DNA from: Tepidiforma flava
Lineage (GTDB): Bacteria > Chloroflexota > Dehalococcoidia > Tepidiformales > Tepidiformaceae
DNA length: 64,000 nt
Assembly (NCBI RefSeq): GCF_027594505.1
Contig: NZ_CP115149.1
Location: 1,148,812 to 1,212,811 of the forward strand
Direction of reading: 5' to 3'
A program made the translations under genes and the position numbers. Of the stretch, positions 48,612 to 57,673 are shown piece by piece. Under the pieces are notes generated by a model that did not search any database, was not told where the DNA came from, and saw only the letters and a program-made list of their open reading frames with translations. The stretch's first letter is position 1. Every line of letters begins with the position of its first letter.

Positions 48612-48791
48612 CGTTGGGAGCGTTGGGTTCGAATCCGCGGGCCGTTTGGTGAGCGTTGGGCGGGCGGTTGGAAAGCGGTTTGGGAGGCGCGCGGCCGCCG
48701 CGGATGGGCCGGCGGCCGTTGGGCTCGGCGCCCGCGAATCCAACGGCGGGGCCGCCAAACCCAACGGTTTCCCAACGGCCTGGGCTACCAT
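48612..48791. promoter_or_regulatory. CGTTGGG/CCCAACG box array between obg and PIG-L gene
   Basis: In this divergent intergenic region CGTTGGG occurs at 48612, 48621, 48654 and 48717, near-matches at 48665 and 48676, and the complement (CCAACGG/CCCAACGG) at 48740, 48760 and 48771. The last two are direct repeats 11 bp apart that overlap the -35 position of a TACCAT -10 box at 48786-48791, the layout of an activator-dependent promoter for the PIG-L gene. The binding protein is unknown. Confidence 0.5.
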
Positions 48792-48827
48792 GGTTGCATT
48801 GCGCAACGCACCGAAGGAGGCTCCTGG

Positions 48828-49571
48828 TTGGCTGCTACCGAGTTCGTCCCCCCAAGCGTCATGGTTGTCGTCGCCCACCCGGATGACGCCGAGTTCCTCT
48901 GCGGCGGCACCGTCGCGAAGTGGGCGGCCCGCGGCTGCGAGGTGACGTACGTCGTCATCACGAAGGGCGACAAAGGCAGCGACGACCCGGCGATGACGAG
49001 CGAGCGCCTGGCCGAAATCCGCGAAGCGGAGCAGCGGGCCGCCGGCGCCGTCCTCGGGGTGCGGAACTTCGAATTCCTCGGCTACCCGGACGGCTACCTC
49101 CAGCCGACGCTCGAACTCCGGCGCGACCTCGCCCGGCTCATCCGGAAGTACCGGCCCCACTCCCTCATCACCTTCGACCCGACGAACCGGTTCGTCTCCG
49201 ATACCTACATCAACCACCCGGACCACCGCGTGGCCGGCGACGTGGCGCTCGACGCCGTCTTTCCCACGGCCCGCGACCGGCTCACCTTCCCTGAGCTGCT
49301 CGTCGACGGCTACGAGCCGTGGAAGGTGCGGCAGGTGTGGCTCGCCACCGCGGCGGAGCCGAACACCTGGGTCGACATCTCCGAGACGGTGGAGCTGAAG
49401 AAGCAGGCGCTGCTCTGCCACCCGAGCCAGATCGGCCCGGAAGTGGCGGCCTTCGTCGAAGCGCGGGCGCGGGCGGCCGGTGCGGTGAAGGGGCTGGAGG
49501 CGGCCGAGGCCTTCCGCCGCTTCATCCTCGAGGCCGACCCGGTCCACGAGGCGCCGCCGCCGGGGAGCTGA
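48828..49571 (+). CDS. PIG-L family deacetylase
   Basis: This 247-residue zinc-dependent LmbE/PIG-L-type enzyme probably removes an N-acetyl group from an amino-sugar conjugate. The zinc site is visible: VVVAHPDDAEFLCGGT (His, Asp, Asp) and FVSDTYINHPDHRVAG (His). VITKGDKGSDDPAMTSERLA and EIREAEQRAAGAVLGV also match the family. The start is TTG at 48828 with AAGGAGG 8 bases upstream, the best site in this region; no ATG fits. Candidate substrates include mycothiol- or bacillithiol-type precursors or glycolipids, but nothing here settles it. A dispersed palindrome lies 6 bases after the stop. Confidence 0.9.
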   Translation: MAATEFVPPSVMVVVAHPDDAEFLCGGTVAKWAARGCEVTYVVITKGDKGSDDPAMTSERLAEIREAEQRAAGAVLGVRNFEFLGYPDGYLQPTLELRRDLARLIRKYRPHSLITFDPTNRFVSDTYINHPDHRVAGDVALDAVFPTARDRLTFPELLVDGYEPWKVRQVWLATAAEPNTWVDISETVELKKQALLCHPSQIGPEVAAFVEARARAAGAVKGLEAAEAFRRFILEADPVHEAPPPGS

Positions 49572-49577
49572 GGGGGC

Positions 49578-49595
49578 GCTGGCCGGGCGGCCAGC
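49578..49595. repeat. dispersed palindrome copy 4
   Basis: GCTGGCC, GGGC, GGCCAGC: a 7-bp stem starting 6 bases past the PIG-L stop. It has the same core as copies at 30521, 34347 and 34422. The position fits a terminator or REP-like element. Confidence 0.6.
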
Positions 49596-49700
49596 CAACC
49601 GCCGATACCACCCATATCCGCGGTCTATGGCAGAATACGGGCCCGGCCGGCGGCGCGCGGTGCCCTCCCGGCCGCCAACTCCCGCCCCTGGAGGTCCCGC

Positions 49701-51434
49701 ATGAAGCCCTGGGTGGTCGGCAGCCGCCCCAGCACGCGCTACCCGCTCTGGACGCGCGCCAACGTCGGCGAAGTCTTCCCCGACCCGGTCTCGCCGCTCT
49801 CCTACACGCTCCTGATGGAGAAGGACACGGAAGGCGCCTGGCGCGACGCCCTCGTGAGGATGGGCGCGTTCACCTACGACGAGTTCGACCCCGACAACCT
49901 GGAGACGCTGGGGATTTTCGGCTCGTACTGCTACCTGAACGCGCAGGTGACGCGCATCCTCGGCGAGCGCGCGCCCGGCCTCTCCGCCCAGGCGATGGAC
50001 GACCTCTTCTACGGCGCGCAGCCCGGCGTCCCGCCGTACGAGCCGGCGCCGGGCGACCACAACGAAGAGCGCACCGCCGCCCTCGGCAAGACGTTCGAAT
50101 GGGCGATGACCGTGCAGCACCTGGAGCGGCCCGCGCTCGATGCGAAGCGCGTCGCCGGCCTGCGCGCGGCCCGGCCCGAGCTGGAGAACCTCTCGAACGA
50201 GGCGCTCTGGGCGTACGGCAAGGGCATCGCCCTCGCCAACCACCGCCGGCTCTTCTCCGAGCACATCTTCACCACCTTCGTCTCCACCGTGCCCGTCGGG
50301 GCCGTGACGCAGATTTGCGCCGCCGTCGGCCGGCCGGCCGATGCCCTCCGCGTCATCCAGGGCGTCGGCGACGTCGAATCGGCCGCGCCCTCGCTCCGGA
50401 TGTGGGAGATGGGGCGGATGATCGCCGCCGACCGGGAGCTGAGCGCTGCCTTCGATGCCGGCGTCGAGGGCGCGCTCGACCGCATCCGGGGAGTCGGCGA
50501 AAACGGGCAGCGGTTCCTCGCCGCCTTCGATGCGTTCCTCTACGACTACGGCTGCCGCGGCCCGAACGAATGGGAGAGCCGCTGCCACACCTGGGAGACG
50601 AAGCCGGAGCTCGCCCTCGCCGCCATCGACCGGATGCGGCTCGCGCCGGAGAGCGCCGACCCTGCCGCCCGCAGCGCCGAACTCGCCGCCGAGCGCGAGC
50701 GCGTCACGCAGGAGATCGCCGCCATGCTCGCCGGCGACCCGCAGACGCAGGGCCTCTTCCTCGCCGCCGCCAACGCCGCCCGCGTCTTCCAGGCCGGCCG
50801 CGAACGGACCAAGACGAACAACATCCGGATGATCCACGAGGTCCGGATGGCGCTCCACACCATCGGCCGCCGGATGGTCGCGGCCGGCCACCTGGACGAC
50901 GTGGGCGACTACGCCTTCCTCGTCGCGAGCGAGTTCGACGACTGGCTGCAGCACCCGGCGAAGTACCTCGCCACCATCCGCGAGCGGAAAGCGCTCTACG
51001 ACGAGTACAACAGCCTGCAGGAGCCGTTCGTCTTCTGGGGCGAAATCCCGGACCCGGACACCTGGCCGAAGAAGGCCGACGTCCGCATCGACCCGGTGAA
51101 GCCCGGCGACGTGCTGCAGGGCTTCCAGGGCTGCGCCGGGAAGGCGACCGGCCGCGCCCGCGTCGTCCTCGACCCGCTGGACCCGCGCGGGCTCGAGCCC
51201 GGCGACATCCTCGTCGCGCCCATCACCGACCCCTCGTGGACGCCGCTCTTCGTGCCCGCGGCCGCCGTCGTCGTCGATGTCGGCGCGGCTCAGAGCCACG
51301 CGATGATCGTCAGCCGCGAACTCGGCATCCCCTGCGTGCCCTCGGTGACGAACGCGACGAAGCGGATCCCGGACGGCGCCACCATCACGGTGGACGGCGA
51401 TGCCGGCACGGTCACCGTGCTCGCCCTGCCCTGA
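49701..51434 (+). CDS. PEP-synthase-type phosphohistidine (swivel) domain protein
   Basis: In this 577-residue protein the C-terminal ~110 residues are the mobile phosphohistidine domain of PEP-utilising enzymes: LQGFQGCAGKATGRARVVLD, LEPGDILVAPITDPSWTPLF, then GAAQSHAMIVSRELGIPCV with His533. Residues 1 to about 440 are helical and resemble the middle part of rifampicin phosphotransferase or phenylphosphate synthase subunit 1 (VGEVFPDPVSPLSYTLLMEK). There is no ATP-grasp domain and no PEP barrel. GGAGG precedes the ATG. It lies 10 bases before a PPDK-like gene that does have an ATP-grasp, so the two may act together on an unknown acceptor. Confidence 0.85.
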   Translation: MKPWVVGSRPSTRYPLWTRANVGEVFPDPVSPLSYTLLMEKDTEGAWRDALVRMGAFTYDEFDPDNLETLGIFGSYCYLNAQVTRILGERAPGLSAQAMDDLFYGAQPGVPPYEPAPGDHNEERTAALGKTFEWAMTVQHLERPALDAKRVAGLRAARPELENLSNEALWAYGKGIALANHRRLFSEHIFTTFVSTVPVGAVTQICAAVGRPADALRVIQGVGDVESAAPSLRMWEMGRMIAADRELSAAFDAGVEGALDRIRGVGENGQRFLAAFDAFLYDYGCRGPNEWESRCHTWETKPELALAAIDRMRLAPESADPAARSAELAAERERVTQEIAAMLAGDPQTQGLFLAAANAARVFQAGRERTKTNNIRMIHEVRMALHTIGRRMVAAGHLDDVGDYAFLVASEFDDWLQHPAKYLATIRERKALYDEYNSLQEPFVFWGEIPDPDTWPKKADVRIDPVKPGDVLQGFQGCAGKATGRARVVLDPLDPRGLEPGDILVAPITDPSWTPLFVPAAAVVVDVGAAQSHAMIVSRELGIPCVPSVTNATKRIPDGATITVDGDAGTVTVLALP

Positions 51435-51444
51435 GGTGCCGGCG

Positions 51445-53616
51445 ATGGACGTGGTCTTCCTCAGCGACCCGCTGCCGGCGGGCACGGACGCGAAGCTCCT
51501 GCTCGGCGGGAAGGCCGCCGGCCTCGTGACGATGACGCAGGAGCTCGGCCTGCCGGTGCCGCCGGCCTTCACCGTCACGACGGCCGTCTGCCGCCGCTTC
51601 CTCGCGGAGGGCTGGCCGCCCGGGCTCGATGACGCGGTCCGCGCGGCGCTGGCCCGCCTCGAAGCCGCCTCGGGGCGCACCTTCGGCGGCGGCGAGCGGC
51701 CCCTCCTCGTCTCCGTCCGCTCCGGCGCCCCGGTTTCGATGCCGGGGATGATGGACACGCTCCTCAACGTCGGCATGACCCCGGCCGTGCGCGAGGCGCT
51801 CGCGCGCGAAAGCGGCGACCCCCGCTTCGCCGCCGATACGTGGCTCCGCTTCGTCCGCTGCTACGCCGCCATCGTCCTCGGCGTGCCGGAGGACCAGGCG
51901 AGCCACGCCGCCATGCACGACGGCACCCCGGATGCGATGCTCGCCGCCGCTGACCGCGTGCAGGCGCTGGCGGACCGCTTCGGCGGCATCCCGGCGGACC
52001 CCGTCGCGCAGGTGCTCGAGGGCATCCGCGCCGTCTTCCGCTCGTGGGAGTGCGACCGCGCCCGCGTCTTCCGCGAGCGGGAGGGCATCGACGGCGCGCT
52101 CGGCACCGCCGCCACCGTGCAGGCGATGGTCTTCGGCAACCTCGACGACCGCTCCGGCACCGGGGTGGCGTTCACGCGCGACCCCTCGACCGGCGCGCGC
52201 GGCGCCTTCGGCGACTACCTCGCCCGCGCGCAGGGCGAAGATGTGGTGGCCGGCACCCACGCCGTCAGCGGCCTCGATGCGCTCCGGGAGCAGCTGCCGG
52301 CCGTCTACGACGAGCTGCTGCGCTACCTCGACCGGCTCGAGCGGCACGAGCGCGACATGTGCGATGTCGAATTCACCGTCATGGCGGGCCGGCTGTACAT
52401 CCTGCAGACGCGCATCGGCCGCCGGAGCCCGCTGGCCGCCGTCCGCATCGCGGTCGACATGGCGGAGGACCCGGGCTTCCCGCTCAGCCGCGAAGAGGCG
52501 GTCGCGCGGGTCGGGCCGGAGACGCTGCAGGCGCTCGCGAAGCTCGGCGGGGTGGACCCGGCCGCCGAGCCGGTCGGCCGCGGCCTCGCCGTCTCGCCGG
52601 GCGTCGGCGCCGGCGTCCTCTGCTGCGACGCCGACCGTGCGGCGGCCCTCGCTGCGGAGGGCGCGAGCGTCGTCCTCGCCCGGCCGGAGACCTCTCCCGC
52701 CGACGTCCACGGGATGGTGGCGGCGGCTGCGCTCGTGACCACCACCGGCGGCGTCGTCAGCCACGCTGCAGTCGTCGCCCGGGGCTGGGCCATCCCCGCC
52801 GTCTGCAGCCTGCAGGATGCCTGCGTCGAAGAGGGCGCGCTGGTGGTCGGCGGGCTGCGCATCGCCGAAGGCGAGTGGGTGACGGTCGACGGCACCCGCG
52901 GCCTCCTCTTCGCCGGCGACCGGCGGACCGACGGCGCGGCCGACCTGCCCGAGGTGCGGAAGCTGCGCCAGTGGGCCGCCGAGCTCGCCGAATCGGGCGC
53001 CGGCGACGGCGCGGGCGCGCCGGCCGGGGCGGAGACGCGCCCGGTCAGCCGCTACGCCGTCCTGCGCGCGCTCGGGCTGAAGGGGCTGGCCGCGCCGGAG
53101 CGGATTGCGGCCGTGCTCGAAGCCGACCCGGCGGCCGTCGAAGCCGAGCTGCGCGCCGCCGCCGCCGAAGGCCTCGTCCGCGAGACGCCGCGCGGCTTCG
53201 CCATGCTCCCCGCCGGCCGCGAGGCCGTGCTCGCCGCCCTCGCCGAGGAGCGCGCCGGCATCGACCCGGCGGCCATCGGCCGCGTCTTCGCGGCGTTCGA
53301 CGCGCTCGACAGGGAGTTCAAGGCGCTGGTGAGCGGCTGGCAGCAGGCGCCGCCCGCCGAAGCCGAGGCCGCCTGGGCCCGCGCCGCCGCTGCGCTCGAC
53401 GACCTGCACGCGCGGCTCGGGCCGGTGGTCGCGGAGGCGGCCGCGCTCGCGCCCCGGCTCGCGCCCTACCCGCGCCGGTTCGCGGCCGCGCTCGAGGCGG
53501 TCCGCGCCGGCGACCAGTCGATGCTCGCGTCGCCGCTGAAGGAGAGCTACCACACGGCCTGGTTCGAGCTGCACGAGGAGCTGATCGCGCTCAGCGGCCG
53601 GAAGCGGGAGGAGTAG
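51445..53616 (+). CDS. PPDK-like protein lacking the PEP/pyruvate barrel
   Basis: In this 723-residue protein the N-terminal part is a true pyruvate-phosphate-dikinase ATP-grasp: LLGGKAAGLVTMTQELGLPV, SVRSGAPVSMPGMMDTLLNV, ARAQGEDVVAGTHAVSG, RDMCDVEFTVMAGRLYILQT. The swivel domain follows with TTTGGVVSHAAVVARGW (phospho-His440). The usual C-terminal TIM barrel is absent; instead there is a winged-helix-like part (RYAVLRALGLKGLAAPERIA) and a helical tail. It cannot therefore make PEP by the standard route. ATG at 51445. It is probably co-transcribed with the 49701 gene. The acceptor is unknown. Confidence 0.88.
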   Translation: MDVVFLSDPLPAGTDAKLLLGGKAAGLVTMTQELGLPVPPAFTVTTAVCRRFLAEGWPPGLDDAVRAALARLEAASGRTFGGGERPLLVSVRSGAPVSMPGMMDTLLNVGMTPAVREALARESGDPRFAADTWLRFVRCYAAIVLGVPEDQASHAAMHDGTPDAMLAAADRVQALADRFGGIPADPVAQVLEGIRAVFRSWECDRARVFREREGIDGALGTAATVQAMVFGNLDDRSGTGVAFTRDPSTGARGAFGDYLARAQGEDVVAGTHAVSGLDALREQLPAVYDELLRYLDRLERHERDMCDVEFTVMAGRLYILQTRIGRRSPLAAVRIAVDMAEDPGFPLSREEAVARVGPETLQALAKLGGVDPAAEPVGRGLAVSPGVGAGVLCCDADRAAALAAEGASVVLARPETSPADVHGMVAAAALVTTTGGVVSHAAVVARGWAIPAVCSLQDACVEEGALVVGGLRIAEGEWVTVDGTRGLLFAGDRRTDGAADLPEVRKLRQWAAELAESGAGDGAGAPAGAETRPVSRYAVLRALGLKGLAAPERIAAVLEADPAAVEAELRAAAAEGLVRETPRGFAMLPAGREAVLAALAEERAGIDPAAIGRVFAAFDALDREFKALVSGWQQAPPAEAEAAWARAAAALDDLHARLGPVVAEAAALAPRLAPYPRRFAAALEAVRAGDQSMLASPLKESYHTAWFELHEELIALSGRKREE

Positions 53617-53636
53617 CGGCCGGCCGGGGCCGGCCC

Positions 53637-54449
53637 TCAGCCCTGGCCCCGGCTCCAGCGGAAGCTCAGCCGCGCCAGGACGGCCGCGCCGGCGAACCAC
53701 GCCGCCAGCACCAGCAGCGCCGTGCCCGTCTGCCAGCTGCCGTAATCGTCCCGGCCGATCCAGTCCGGGAGGAAGACGGAGCGGAGCGCCTGCGCCATCC
53801 ACTTCAGCGGGAAGACGCTCGCGACCGCCTGCAGCCAGCCCGGCACGACCGAGTACTGCAGGAACACCCCGCTGATGAACTGGAGGACGAGGTAGGGCGG
53901 CTGGACGACCGCCGGGGCCGAGCCGGCGCTCCGGATGATGCGCGTGTAGGCGATGCCGAGCAGCGAGCACGAGCCCGCGCCGAGGAAGAGCACGGCCGCG
54001 AACACGGCCCACTTCGCCGGCTCGCGCGGGAGGCTCACCCCGAAGGCCGCCACCCCGATGGCGAGGATGACGATGACGATGAGGACGGAGGTGACGAAGG
54101 CGAGGGCGACCTTGCCGGCGAAGTAGGCCGAGCGCGGCAGGGGCGTGGCCGCCAGCCGCCGGAGCAGGCCTTCGTGCTGTTCGATGGCGATGCCGGTCGC
54201 GAGGTTCGCGAACGTCACGCTCACGATGCCGGAGGCGATCATCCCGGGGACGAAGTACTGGGGGAACGGCACCGCCGGCTCGCCCGGCGGCCCCTGGATG
54301 TCGCCGCTGAAAATCGTCGAGAAGACGACGACGAAGAGGACCGGCAGGAGGAAGGTGAAGAAGAGCTGGTCCGGCGTGCGGAAGAAGGTCAGGAGTTCGA
54401 CCTGCAGGCGGAGCAGGGCGAGGCGGGCGAAGCGGCGGGAGCCGGTCAT
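53637..54449 (-). CDS. ABC-2 type transporter permease
   Basis: This 270-residue membrane protein has six helices in the ABC-2 arrangement: LLTFFRTPDQLFFTFLLPVL, VPGMIASGIVSVTFANLATG, EGLLRRLAATPLPRSAYFAG, VLIVIVILAIGVAAFGVSL, AAVLFLGAGSCSLLGIAYTR and a last segment ending LSFRWSRGQG. Its start overlaps the TGA of the ATPase gene by 4 bp, so they form an exporter pair. The substrate (drug, lipid or polysaccharide) is unknown. Confidence 0.92.
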   Translation of the reverse strand: MTGSRRFARLALLRLQVELLTFFRTPDQLFFTFLLPVLFVVVFSTIFSGDIQGPPGEPAVPFPQYFVPGMIASGIVSVTFANLATGIAIEQHEGLLRRLAATPLPRSAYFAGKVALAFVTSVLIVIVILAIGVAAFGVSLPREPAKWAVFAAVLFLGAGSCSLLGIAYTRIIRSAGSAPAVVQPPYLVLQFISGVFLQYSVVPGWLQAVASVFPLKWMAQALRSVFLPDWIGRDDYGSWQTGTALLVLAAWFAGAAVLARLSFRWSRGQG

Positions 54450-55405
54450 GCGCTGCCCCCGGCGGGGAGCGCCGCTGCGGCGTCGGCTTCCGCGTCGTGC
54501 GCGCGGACGAGGCGGAGGTAGACGTCCTCGAGCGTGGGCCGGCGGATTTCGAGGCCGGGCAGCTCCGGCTCGCCGAGGGCCTCCGCCCAGCGGGCCAGCT
54601 CGGCGACCGCCCGGGTCGGCGCGGCAGTCGCGAGGGCGACGCGGCCGTCCGGCAGCCGTTCGAGCCCCGGCAGCGGCGGGAGCGGCGCCTCCGCGAGCCG
54701 CCCGGCGGGGTGGAAGGTCACGGTCGCGCGGCCCTCCTCGCGGCCGCCGATCGCCGCCGGCGCGCCCTGCGCCGCGAACCGCCCGCGGATGATGATCGCG
54801 ACCCGGTCGGCGAGCGCTTCCGCTTCTTCGAGGTAGTGGGTGGTGAGGAGGACCGTCTTGCCGAGCGCGGCGAACTGGCGGATGACGGCCCAGAGCTGGC
54901 GGCGGCCCTCCGGGTCGAGCCCGGTCGTCGGCTCGTCGAGGAAGATCAGCTCCGGGTCGCCGACGATGCCGAGGGCGAGGTCGACGCGGCGCTTCTGGCC
55001 GCCGGAGAGGTGCTTCAGCCGGCGGCGCTCCTGGCCATCGAGGCCGACCATGGCGATGACGCGGGCCGGGTCGAGCGGCGCCGGGTAGAAGCTGGCGAAG
55101 TGGGCGACCACCTCGCGCACGGTGAGGACGTCGAAGAAGCCGGCGGACTGGAAGACGACGCCGATGCGGGCGCGCCAGGCGGGGCCGGCGCGGGCCGGGT
55201 CTTCGCCGAGGACGCGCGCCTCGCCCGCGCCGGGGCGGCGGAACCCTTCGAGGATTTCGACCAGCGTCGTCTTGCCGGCGCCGTTCGGGCCGAGGAGGGC
55301 GAACACTTCGCCCGCGGCCACCTCGAGGTCGACGCCGGCGAGCGCTTCGACGGCGCCGTACCGCTTGACGAGGCCGCGCGCGGCGATGGCGGGCGGGGCT
55401 GCCAT
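54446..55405 (-). CDS. ABC exporter ATP-binding protein
   Basis: This 319-residue DrrA-like ATPase reads GLVKRYGAVEALAGVDLEVA, Walker A LLGPNGAGKTTLVEIL, signature HLSGGQKRRVDLALGIV, Walker B LIFLDEPTTGLDPEGRR and the His switch LLTTHYLEEAEALADRVAII. A ~90-residue C-terminal regulatory part ends with ETPTLEDVYLRL-like sequence (RRPTLEDVYLRLVRAHDA). ATG at 55405; ATG at 55414 is three codons earlier. It powers the downstream ABC-2 permease. Confidence 0.93.
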   Translation of the reverse strand: MAAPPAIAARGLVKRYGAVEALAGVDLEVAAGEVFALLGPNGAGKTTLVEILEGFRRPGAGEARVLGEDPARAGPAWRARIGVVFQSAGFFDVLTVREVVAHFASFYPAPLDPARVIAMVGLDGQERRRLKHLSGGQKRRVDLALGIVGDPELIFLDEPTTGLDPEGRRQLWAVIRQFAALGKTVLLTTHYLEEAEALADRVAIIIRGRFAAQGAPAAIGGREEGRATVTFHPAGRLAEAPLPPLPGLERLPDGRVALATAAPTRAVAELARWAEALGEPELPGLEIRRPTLEDVYLRLVRAHDAEADAAAALPAGGSA

Positions 55406-55462
55406 GGCGGGCATTGTAGGCGCCGCGCGCGGGCGGCTGAGAAGGCCCGGACGGGCCCCTGC

Positions 55463-57139
55463 TCAGGGGGTCTTCCCGGCCTCGCGCAGGAGCCGGAGGA
55501 ACTCTGGGTCGCCCTGGAGGATGGCGAGCCGCGGGTCGGCGGCGGCTTCCCGGGCGTAGCCGGCGTCGAGGGCCAGCGCCCGCTCGATGTGGCGGAGCGC
55601 CTCCTCCCGGTTGCCGAGGACAGCCGCGGCCTGGGCCGCGCCGTAGTGGGCGGCCGGGTCGCGCGGGTCGAGCCCCGCGGCGGTGAGGAAGTCCTGCAGC
55701 GCGCCTGCGGCGTCGCCGCCGTGGAGCCGGGCGAGGCCGCGGTTCACCATCACGGTCGTATCGCCGGGGTCGATGGCCAGCGCAGCGTCGAAATCGGCGA
55801 TGGCGGCGCTGGAGTTGCCGCGGTAGAGGAAGAGCATGCCGCGGTTGTTGAGTGCGTCGGCGTCGTTCGGCAGGAGTTCGAGGGCCTTGTTGTAATCGGC
55901 GAGCGCGCGGTCGTAGTCGCCCGAGCGGGTGTAGGCGTTCGCCCGGTTGTAGTAGGCGGCGGTCAGCTCCGGGTCGAGCAGGATGGCCTGCGTATACCGG
56001 TCGATGGCGAGGGCGAACTGGCCGACGTTGAAGTAGACGTTCCCCTCGTCGAGGTACGACTCGGCCGAGCGGCGGGGAGGCGGCTGGATCGGGCGGGGGG
56101 CGAGCTCGTCGAGCGCCTCTTCGACGCTGGCGAAGAGCGGCTCCTCCGGCGCGGCGGGCTGGGCGGGCGGTTCGGGCGGCGCGGGCGGGACGACCCGGCC
56201 GGCCTCGTCGCGGGCGAGGTCGACCGGCGGCGCGTCCGGCGGCGGGGCCATCCCCTCCGCGGCGGCGTCGGCGACAGCCCGCTCGAGCTGCTCCGCGGCC
56301 GAGGGCGCGGGCGGCTCCTCCGGCTGCGCGGCCAGCTCTTCGAAGCGGCGGAGGATGACGTCCGCCTCCGCCTCGGCGCGCTCCTCGAGCGCCTCGACGG
56401 GGTGGGCGAAGGCCTCGGGCGGTTCGGCGGCGGCGGCGCCGGGCTCCGGCCCGCCGAAGGTGCCGGCCATCGCCTGCTCGAGCTGCTCGAACTCGGCGAT
56501 GGCGCGCTCGAACTCCTCCGCCTCGGCGAAGAGCTGCTTCACCGCCTCGTCGGAAAGCTCTTCGAGGTCGTCGAGGCCGCGGAGGGCCTCCTCCGCGGCG
56601 GCGGCATCGTCCCCGGCGAGCGCGGCCTGCTCTTCGGGCTCGGCGTCGAGCGCCGCCTCCTCGCCGATTTCCGCCGGTGCGGCGAGCGATTCGGCGGCCT
56701 CCTCGCCGCGGAGCGCCTCCTCCGCGGCGGCAGCATCGTCCCCGGCGAAGGCCTCCGCGAGTGCGGCCTGCTCGTCGGGCCGGGCCTCCTCCTCCGGGCT
56801 GAGCGTGAACGCCTCCCCGTCCTCCGCGGCCGGCGGTTCGAGGACGGCTTCTTCGGCGGGCGGCTCGGGTTCGACGACGCGGCCGGTTTCGTCGATGGCG
56901 ACGTCGACGGGCGGCTCCCAGTCGGGGGCGCGCATGCCTTCGGCTTCGGCGTCGGCGATTTCGCGCTCGAGCTCGTCGTCTTCGTCGAGGGTGAGCGCGG
57001 GTTCGACGGCGGGCGGGCTCCAGCCGGGCTCGGGCGCGGGCCAGGCAGGCCGGCGCCGGCGGAGGGCCTGCACGGCGAGGGCGGCCGCGCCGGCGAGCAG
57101 GGCGGCGATGAGCAGGAACTTCAGCAGGCGGCCCATCAT
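55463..57139 (-). CDS. membrane-anchored acidic TPR protein
   Basis: This 558-residue protein has an N-terminal membrane helix (RLLKFLLIAALLAGAAALAV) followed by Arg residues and a ~320-residue Ala/Glu/Pro-rich acidic stretch with internal repeats (AGDDAAAAEEALRG twice; PPVD-x-A-x-DE-x-GRVV twice). The C-terminal part has four or five TPR units (SYLDEGNVYFNVGQFALAID, AYYNRANAYTRSGDYDRALA, ALNNRGMLFLYRGNSSAAIA). ATG at 57139 overlaps the upstream stop by 4 bp. It is probably a scaffold at the membrane. The repeated acidic segment is low-complexity, so its length may vary between strains. Confidence 0.85.
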   Translation of the reverse strand: MMGRLLKFLLIAALLAGAAALAVQALRRRRPAWPAPEPGWSPPAVEPALTLDEDDELEREIADAEAEGMRAPDWEPPVDVAIDETGRVVEPEPPAEEAVLEPPAAEDGEAFTLSPEEEARPDEQAALAEAFAGDDAAAAEEALRGEEAAESLAAPAEIGEEAALDAEPEEQAALAGDDAAAAEEALRGLDDLEELSDEAVKQLFAEAEEFERAIAEFEQLEQAMAGTFGGPEPGAAAAEPPEAFAHPVEALEERAEAEADVILRRFEELAAQPEEPPAPSAAEQLERAVADAAAEGMAPPPDAPPVDLARDEAGRVVPPAPPEPPAQPAAPEEPLFASVEEALDELAPRPIQPPPRRSAESYLDEGNVYFNVGQFALAIDRYTQAILLDPELTAAYYNRANAYTRSGDYDRALADYNKALELLPNDADALNNRGMLFLYRGNSSAAIADFDAALAIDPGDTTVMVNRGLARLHGGDAAGALQDFLTAAGLDPRDPAAHYGAAQAAAVLGNREEALRHIERALALDAGYAREAAADPRLAILQGDPEFLRLLREAGKTP

Positions 57140-57546
57140 GCGCCTCCGCGGGCAGTTTCCCGTTCGAGCAGCGCTTCGGTCACGAGCCGCAGCGCCTCGT
57201 AGAGGTAGAGCACCTGGTCGCGCGGGTGGAGCTCGACTTTCTTGAGCGTCTCTTTCCGGGCGGTGACGGGGTCCCACGAGCCGGTGAGCTCGATGCTCTC
57301 GTGGTCGATGCCCATCTGGAGTTCGTACAGCTCGCCGTCCTCGGCGACGACGATGCAGCCGATCTCCGGGTCATTCGCGAGGGGGCCGATGTCGACTTCG
57401 ATGGCGTTGGTGAAGAGCGCGTTGGGGAAGGGTGGGAAGGGGCGGAGCTCGGCGCACGCTTCGCGGAGGAGGTCGGCGAGCTGGAAGGCGGCCCGCTCGA
57501 GGATGGCATCGGCCTGGGCTTTCCGCCGGAGTGCTTCGCTGGCCAT
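57136..57546 (-). CDS. conserved hypothetical protein, 136 residues
   Basis: This soluble protein begins MASEALRRKAQADAILERAA, then FQLADLLREACAELRPFPPF, a beta segment (ALFTNAIEVDIGPLANDPEI, GCIVVAEDGELYELQMGID) and a final helix (DQVLYLYEALRLVTEALLER). I do not recognise the family. It is translationally coupled (ATGA) to the TPR protein gene and divergent from dnaE, with 127 bases between the starts. It may assist the TPR scaffold. Confidence 0.7.
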   Translation of the reverse strand: MASEALRRKAQADAILERAAFQLADLLREACAELRPFPPFPNALFTNAIEVDIGPLANDPEIGCIVVAEDGELYELQMGIDHESIELTGSWDPVTARKETLKKVELHPRDQVLYLYEALRLVTEALLERETARGGA

Positions 57547-57673
57547 ACGGCCGCAGTATACGGCGGCGCGGGCGCCGGGTCTGCGGGCCATTGCGGGCTG
57601 CGAAGGAGCGGCCCGGCAGGGTGTCGTCCTTCGAAGCCGCCCGCGGGTGTAGACTGGGGCACCCGGGCAACAA

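Noticed and set aside
48622-48642. GGTTCGAATCC resembling a tRNA T-loop
   Set aside because: The flanking bases do not pair into a T stem and no D-, anticodon- or acceptor-stem partners are found within 90 bases. It lies in the CGTTGGG box array.
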